Positions 60,493 to 64,000 of a DNA stretch of 64,000 nt are shown piece after piece. Below the pieces are notes generated by a model. That model was given only the letters and a program-made list of their open reading frames with translations. It had not been told where the DNA came from and did no database searches. This DNA is from Algoriphagus locisalis (GTDB lineage: Bacteria > Bacteroidota > Bacteroidia > Cytophagales > Cyclobacteriaceae). Position numbers and translations under genes: made by a program. Position 1 is the first letter of the stretch, and each line of letters opens with the position of its first letter. The DNA is taken from contig NZ_FPBF01000009.1 in assembly GCF_900116615.1 (NCBI RefSeq), forward strand, positions 1-64,000, written 5' to 3'.

Positions 60493-62130
60493 ATGAAATT
60501 GTTATCCAGCCTATTTATCCTCTTTTTAATCTTCGGCTGTAAGCCGGAGAATACTTCTGATTACCAAGCTGATCTCATTATTTATGGAGGCACTTCTGCT
60601 GCTATTACAGCTGCTGTTCAGGCCAAGAAGATGGGTAAGTCAGTGATTGTAGTTTCACCTGATACTCATTTAGGAGGGCTTTCATCAGGAGGATTGGGTT
60701 TTACAGATACAGGGAATAAATCCGTGATTGGGGGCTTAGCTCGTGAATTTTACCATCGGGTGTATTTGCATTATCAGACCGATTCTGCGTGGAAGTGGCA
60801 GAAAAAAGAAGAATATGGCAACAAAGGACAAGGTACTCCGGCCATGGACGGGGAGAATCGTACAATGTGGATTTTTGAACCACATGTAGCGGAGCAGGTT
60901 TTTGAGGATTTTGTTTCTGAAAATGACTTGGAAATCCACAGGGATGAATGGCTCGACAGGGAGTCTGGAGTCACAAAGGAGAATGGTCAAATCACCCAAA
61001 TCAAGACGCTTTCAGGGAAAACCTACAGAGGTAAAATTTTTATAGACGCTACTTATGAAGGAGACTTGATGGCAGCAGCGGGTGTGAGTTACCATGTAGG
61101 AAGAGAGTCAAACAAAACTTATGGAGAAACCTGGAATGGCGTGCAAGTAGGTGTGTATCAGCACGGTCATTACTTCAAAAAAGATATCAGCGCATACCTT
61201 ATTCCGGGGGATTCTACCAGTGGTTTGTTGCCTGAGATCTCTGCTGATCCTCCTGGTGAAAATGGTGAAGGTGATAAGAAACTGCAAGCTTATACCTACC
61301 GACTGGCTATGAGTCGCCATTCTGAGAATCGGGTTCCCTTTCCTAAACCCGCCGGCTATGACCCTGCTCGCTATGAATTGTTAGCCAGAGTTTATGCATC
61401 CGGTTGGGATGAGACCTTCGATAAGTATGACCCGATTCCGAATCTTAAAACAGACACCAATAATCACGGGCCATTTTCTACAGACTATATAGGCGCAAAT
61501 TATGCCTATCCCGAGGCCAGCTATGAAGAGCGAAAAGACATCCTGAAAGAGCATACAGCCTATCAACAGGGCTTATTATACTATTTGTCCCATGACGAAA
61601 AAGTACCCGATTCGGTTAGAGCAAAGATGGCTCAATGGGGCTTGGCAAAGGATGAGTTTACCGATAATAACAATTGGCCCCATCAGATTTACGTACGGGA
61701 AGCGCGAAGAATGATAGGTGCTTATGTGATGACCGAGCACGATGTGCTTGGAGCCAAACCAGTTCCGAATCCAGTGGGTATGGGATCCTATTCGCTAGAT
61801 TCTCATAATGTGCAGCGATTTGTGACCGAGGATGGCTATGTGCAAAACGAAGGTGATATAGGTGTTCATCCAAAGAACCCCTATTCAATATCATTAGGAA
61901 CACTTTTGCCAAAAAAGGAAGAATGCACCAATCTCCTTGTGCCCGTTTGTGTGTCGAGTTCCCATACGGCTTTTGGTTCTATTCGTATGGAACCTGTATT
62001 TATGATTCTAGGTCAATCTGCTGCGGCTGCTGCTTCCTTGGCGATAGATCAAGGAATTGCCGTTCAGGAAGTGAAGTATGAAGAACTGAGAAAGATATTG
62101 CTGGAGGAGGGTCAAGTACTGGAGCAGTAG
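60493..62130 (+). CDS. FAD-dependent oxidoreductase lipoprotein (PF12831 type)
   Basis: About 545 residues from ATG 60493, which opens a lipoprotein signal (LFLIFGC). FAD-binding motif DLIIYGGTSAAITAAVQAKK, followed by GGLSSGGLGFTDTGN, FIDATYEGDLMAAAGVSYHV, and the C-terminal FAD contact SSSHTAFGSIRMEPVFMILG. It belongs to the FAD_oxidored family often annotated as xanthan lyase-like in Bacteroidota, usually near polysaccharide genes. The reaction is unknown; a role with the SusC-type receptor downstream is possible. Confidence 0.85.
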   Translation: MKLLSSLFILFLIFGCKPENTSDYQADLIIYGGTSAAITAAVQAKKMGKSVIVVSPDTHLGGLSSGGLGFTDTGNKSVIGGLAREFYHRVYLHYQTDSAWKWQKKEEYGNKGQGTPAMDGENRTMWIFEPHVAEQVFEDFVSENDLEIHRDEWLDRESGVTKENGQITQIKTLSGKTYRGKIFIDATYEGDLMAAAGVSYHVGRESNKTYGETWNGVQVGVYQHGHYFKKDISAYLIPGDSTSGLLPEISADPPGENGEGDKKLQAYTYRLAMSRHSENRVPFPKPAGYDPARYELLARVYASGWDETFDKYDPIPNLKTDTNNHGPFSTDYIGANYAYPEASYEERKDILKEHTAYQQGLLYYLSHDEKVPDSVRAKMAQWGLAKDEFTDNNNWPHQIYVREARRMIGAYVMTEHDVLGAKPVPNPVGMGSYSLDSHNVQRFVTEDGYVQNEGDIGVHPKNPYSISLGTLLPKKEECTNLLVPVCVSSSHTAFGSIRMEPVFMILGQSAAAAASLAIDQGIAVQEVKYEELRKILLEEGQVLEQ

Positions 62131-62509
62131 CGATTCGAGTAATCAAAAGATATTCTTTCCTGAAGTCGTAAATCTTCCTTTTTTAGGCTCCTTTTACATT
62201 TTTAGTAGCGATAACTCCAATTGGTGCTGAAAGTTTATAATAAGCAATTATGCTAAATTTTTTGACTTTCCTATAATTAGGTTATAATCGATCAGGACAG
62301 CCTTTTGTACTTACAAATTGACAAAAATCAAAATTAGATATGCATGTTCTGATAGAGCTTAGTTAAAAATTTTTTTGAAGTACGTGGGAGTTTTAAATAA
62401 ATTTTATTTTACATTAGGGCTCAAGTACTAAATAGGTCAGCTGTACTAAATTAAGAGTTGGTATCGCTAACACCTACCTAGCTTATTCTAAACCTTTAAT
62501 TATATTATT
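62131..62509 (+). promoter_or_regulatory. Upstream region of the SusC-like gene
   Basis: 379 bases without a gene. It contains two direct copies of GTACTAAAT (62425-62433 and 62443-62451), spaced 18 bases centre to centre, about 60-85 bases before the start codon. Such spacing puts both on one DNA face and could form an operator. No clear promoter of the Bacteroidota TTG/TAnnTTTG type was identified. Confidence 0.35.
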
Positions 62510-64000
62510 ATGAGAAAAAAACTACTTTGTATTCAAAGGGTTTTGTTGACGGGTCTGCTCTATTGCCTGCTTTTCCCATGCATAGCGCAAGGGCTGATTG
62601 CAGCAGAGACTAGCCAAAATACTACCCATTCATCAAGCAAGGACTTTAAGGAGAGTCTGGAAAGAAACTTCTTATCAGATCATGAGAAGGAAATCGAAGT
62701 CACTGGTGTAGTAAAGGATGAAACTGAGTTTCCTCTTCCAGGCGTGACGGTGATTGAGAAAGGAACTACGAATGGTACCGTGACGGATCTAGACGGTAAG
62801 TATTCTCTTACTGTTCAGGAAGGTGCTTCCTTAGTTTACTCATTTGTAGGCTACCAGACTCAAACAATTGAAGTTGGAGGCAGAAACTACATTGATATTT
62901 TTTTACAGGACGATATTGGAGATCTAGATGAGGTGGTAGTTGTGGCTTATGGTACCCAAAAGAAAAGTAATCTGACGGGTTCCGTAACTGACTTAAAAGC
63001 TGATCGATTAGTTCAAACTCCTGTGACCAATGTGAAAGGTCTTTTGATCGGACAGGTTCCTGGTTTGATTTCCAACCAAAATCCAGGTTTGCCTGGAGAG
63101 GATAATGCAAATCTAAGCATCCGAGGTTTTGGAAATCCTCTGGTAATCGTGGATGGAATCGAATCTTACCTGGATAGGATAGATCCAAATGATATTGAAA
63201 CTATTACGGTATTGAAAGACGCATCTGCAGCTATCTATGGTGCTCGTGCAGGTAATGGCGTTATCTTGGTGACTACCAAAAGAGGTAAAGCTGGATCAAT
63301 GTCTGTGAACTATCATGGCTATGTGGCAACTCAGAAAAGACTCACCTTTGCAAATCAGGTAGATGCTGCCGGTTTTATGCGATTGGGTAGAGATGCCGTA
63401 TTCAATGCGCAGTACGATCCTCTAAATCCAGATGCACCGATCAGCTACGGTACATTGTTTACAGAAGAAAACCTGAACCTGTACGAATCAGGTGAGCTTC
63501 CAAGCTACAATTGGGTAGATGCTGTGTTGAAAGATACAGGATCTCCGATGATGAATCACAACCTGAGCTTCAGAGGCGGAAGCGAGAAGATAAGGTATTA
63601 TTCATCTATAGGCTATACCGGCCAAAGCGGAATTTTCAAAGGAGACTACGAGTATAAAAAGCTCACTTTGACTAACAACATGGATATTGACCTGTCCAAA
63701 AATCTGGTATTGACTATCAACGGACAATACATCAAAGAAGAAAAGGATTACTCTATCGTTGAGCCTTCGCAGATTTGGAATGACCTTCAAACGTCACAGC
63801 CAATTTTCAACCCAAATCTTCCTGATCCTGATAAAGCGCCATATTCTGGTTTTAATGAAAGATCACCTGTTGCCAGAATCCAACAGAAATTTGCTGGATA
63901 CAGTAAGACAGATATGCATACGCTGACAGGTGCGGCGGAACTTAAATACACCGTTCCTTTTGTAGAAGGACTAAGCGTAGGTGGTAAGGTAAACGTAAGA
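62510..64000 (+). CDS. SusC/RagA-type TonB-dependent receptor, N-terminal part
   Basis: The ATG at 62510 opens a frame that stays open to the last base (497 codons). A signal peptide (about 1-28) precedes a CarboxypepD_reg-like domain (GVVKDETEFPLPGVTVIEKG, TDLDGKYSLTV), then the plug with the SusC hallmark DEVVVVAYGTQKKSNLTGSV, PGLPGEDNANLSIRGFGNPL and DASAAIYGARAGNGVILV, then the first barrel strands. It imports glycans or other large nutrients with a SusD-like lipoprotein, expected downstream outside the window. Confidence 0.93.
   Translation, partial: MRKKLLCIQRVLLTGLLYCLLFPCIAQGLIAAETSQNTTHSSSKDFKESLERNFLSDHEKEIEVTGVVKDETEFPLPGVTVIEKGTTNGTVTDLDGKYSLTVQEGASLVYSFVGYQTQTIEVGGRNYIDIFLQDDIGDLDEVVVVAYGTQKKSNLTGSVTDLKADRLVQTPVTNVKGLLIGQVPGLISNQNPGLPGEDNANLSIRGFGNPLVIVDGIESYLDRIDPNDIETITVLKDASAAIYGARAGNGVILVTTKRGKAGSMSVNYHGYVATQKRLTFANQVDAAGFMRLGRDAVFNAQYDPLNPDAPISYGTLFTEENLNLYESGELPSYNWVDAVLKDTGSPMMNHNLSFRGGSEKIRYYSSIGYTGQSGIFKGDYEYKKLTLTNNMDIDLSKNLVLTINGQYIKEEKDYSIVEPSQIWNDLQTSQPIFNPNLPDPDKAPYSGFNERSPVARIQQKFAGYSKTDMHTLTGAAELKYTVPFVEGLSVGGKVNVR

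Overview
The window reads as chromosomal DNA of a Bacteroidota bacterium, most likely order Cytophagales, Cyclobacteriaceae-like (Algoriphagus or a relative). The reasons are a SusC/RagA-type TonB-dependent receptor, many lipoproteins, DUF1080 and DUF4221 paralogues, multi-paralogue MacB/FtsX permeases, GxxExxY genes with word-like repeats, AT-rich composition and few Shine-Dalgarno sequences. The species is not proven by the sequence.

Layout. 1-1360: a tRNA cluster (Lys, Pro, Arg, Lys) that degenerates into a tandem array in which small GIY-YIG nuclease genes alternate with truncated tRNA-Lys copies. 1624-3111: a PAS-GAF-PAS protein ending in a HisKA segment but without an ATPase domain. 3197-11136: a sugar-oxidation locus, made of a divergent pair of operons holding a DUF1080 lipoprotein, a cytochrome c lipoprotein, a Gfo/Idh/MocA oxidoreductase, a GMC dehydrogenase with its Tat-exported small subunit, and three TIM-barrel sugar isomerase-like proteins. 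This gene set fits oxidation of glycosides at C3 followed by cleavage of the keto-glycoside. 12060-20842: homogentisate dioxygenase, a PafA-like phosphatase, aminopeptidase P, a GxxExxY element with terminal inverted repeats, an ArsR-like regulator, a YjjG-like nucleotidase and P5C dehydrogenase.

20961-24081: a MazF/PemK-like toxin-antitoxin pair and two tandem DUF4221-like lipoprotein genes, the second broken by one in-frame stop. 24125-27864: a tightly packed minus-strand operon (Hpt/receiver protein, receiver, small protein, MBL hydrolase, RqcH-like NFACT). 27911-36205: miaA, pfkA, aldo/keto reductase, penicillin acylase-like and M1 peptidase lipoproteins or exported enzymes, and ssb. 36433-39772: an accessory patch with a cassette-like unit bounded by inverted 10-mers, an LRR lipoprotein, a DUF2975/HTH pair and small envelope genes. 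39790-41570: sulfite dehydrogenase (Moco subunit plus cytochrome), with a frameshifted gene remnant beside it.

41957-54533: three large paralogous ABC permeases, then a second DUF1080 plus Gfo/Idh/MocA pair lying between related inverted repeats, then the ABC ATPase and a TolC-like protein. The sugar-oxidation pair appears to interrupt an export locus. 54550-64000: a second GxxExxY gene, an OmpA lipoprotein, DUF4136, a UDG-family protein, two more DUF4221-like lipoproteins, a FAD-dependent lipoprotein and the start of a SusC-type receptor that runs off the window.

Intergenic regions are unusually rich in short-period word repeats and palindromes, which form a second layer of mobile or repetitive DNA over an otherwise ordinary chromosome. 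All family assignments come from reading the translated sequences; no database search was run.
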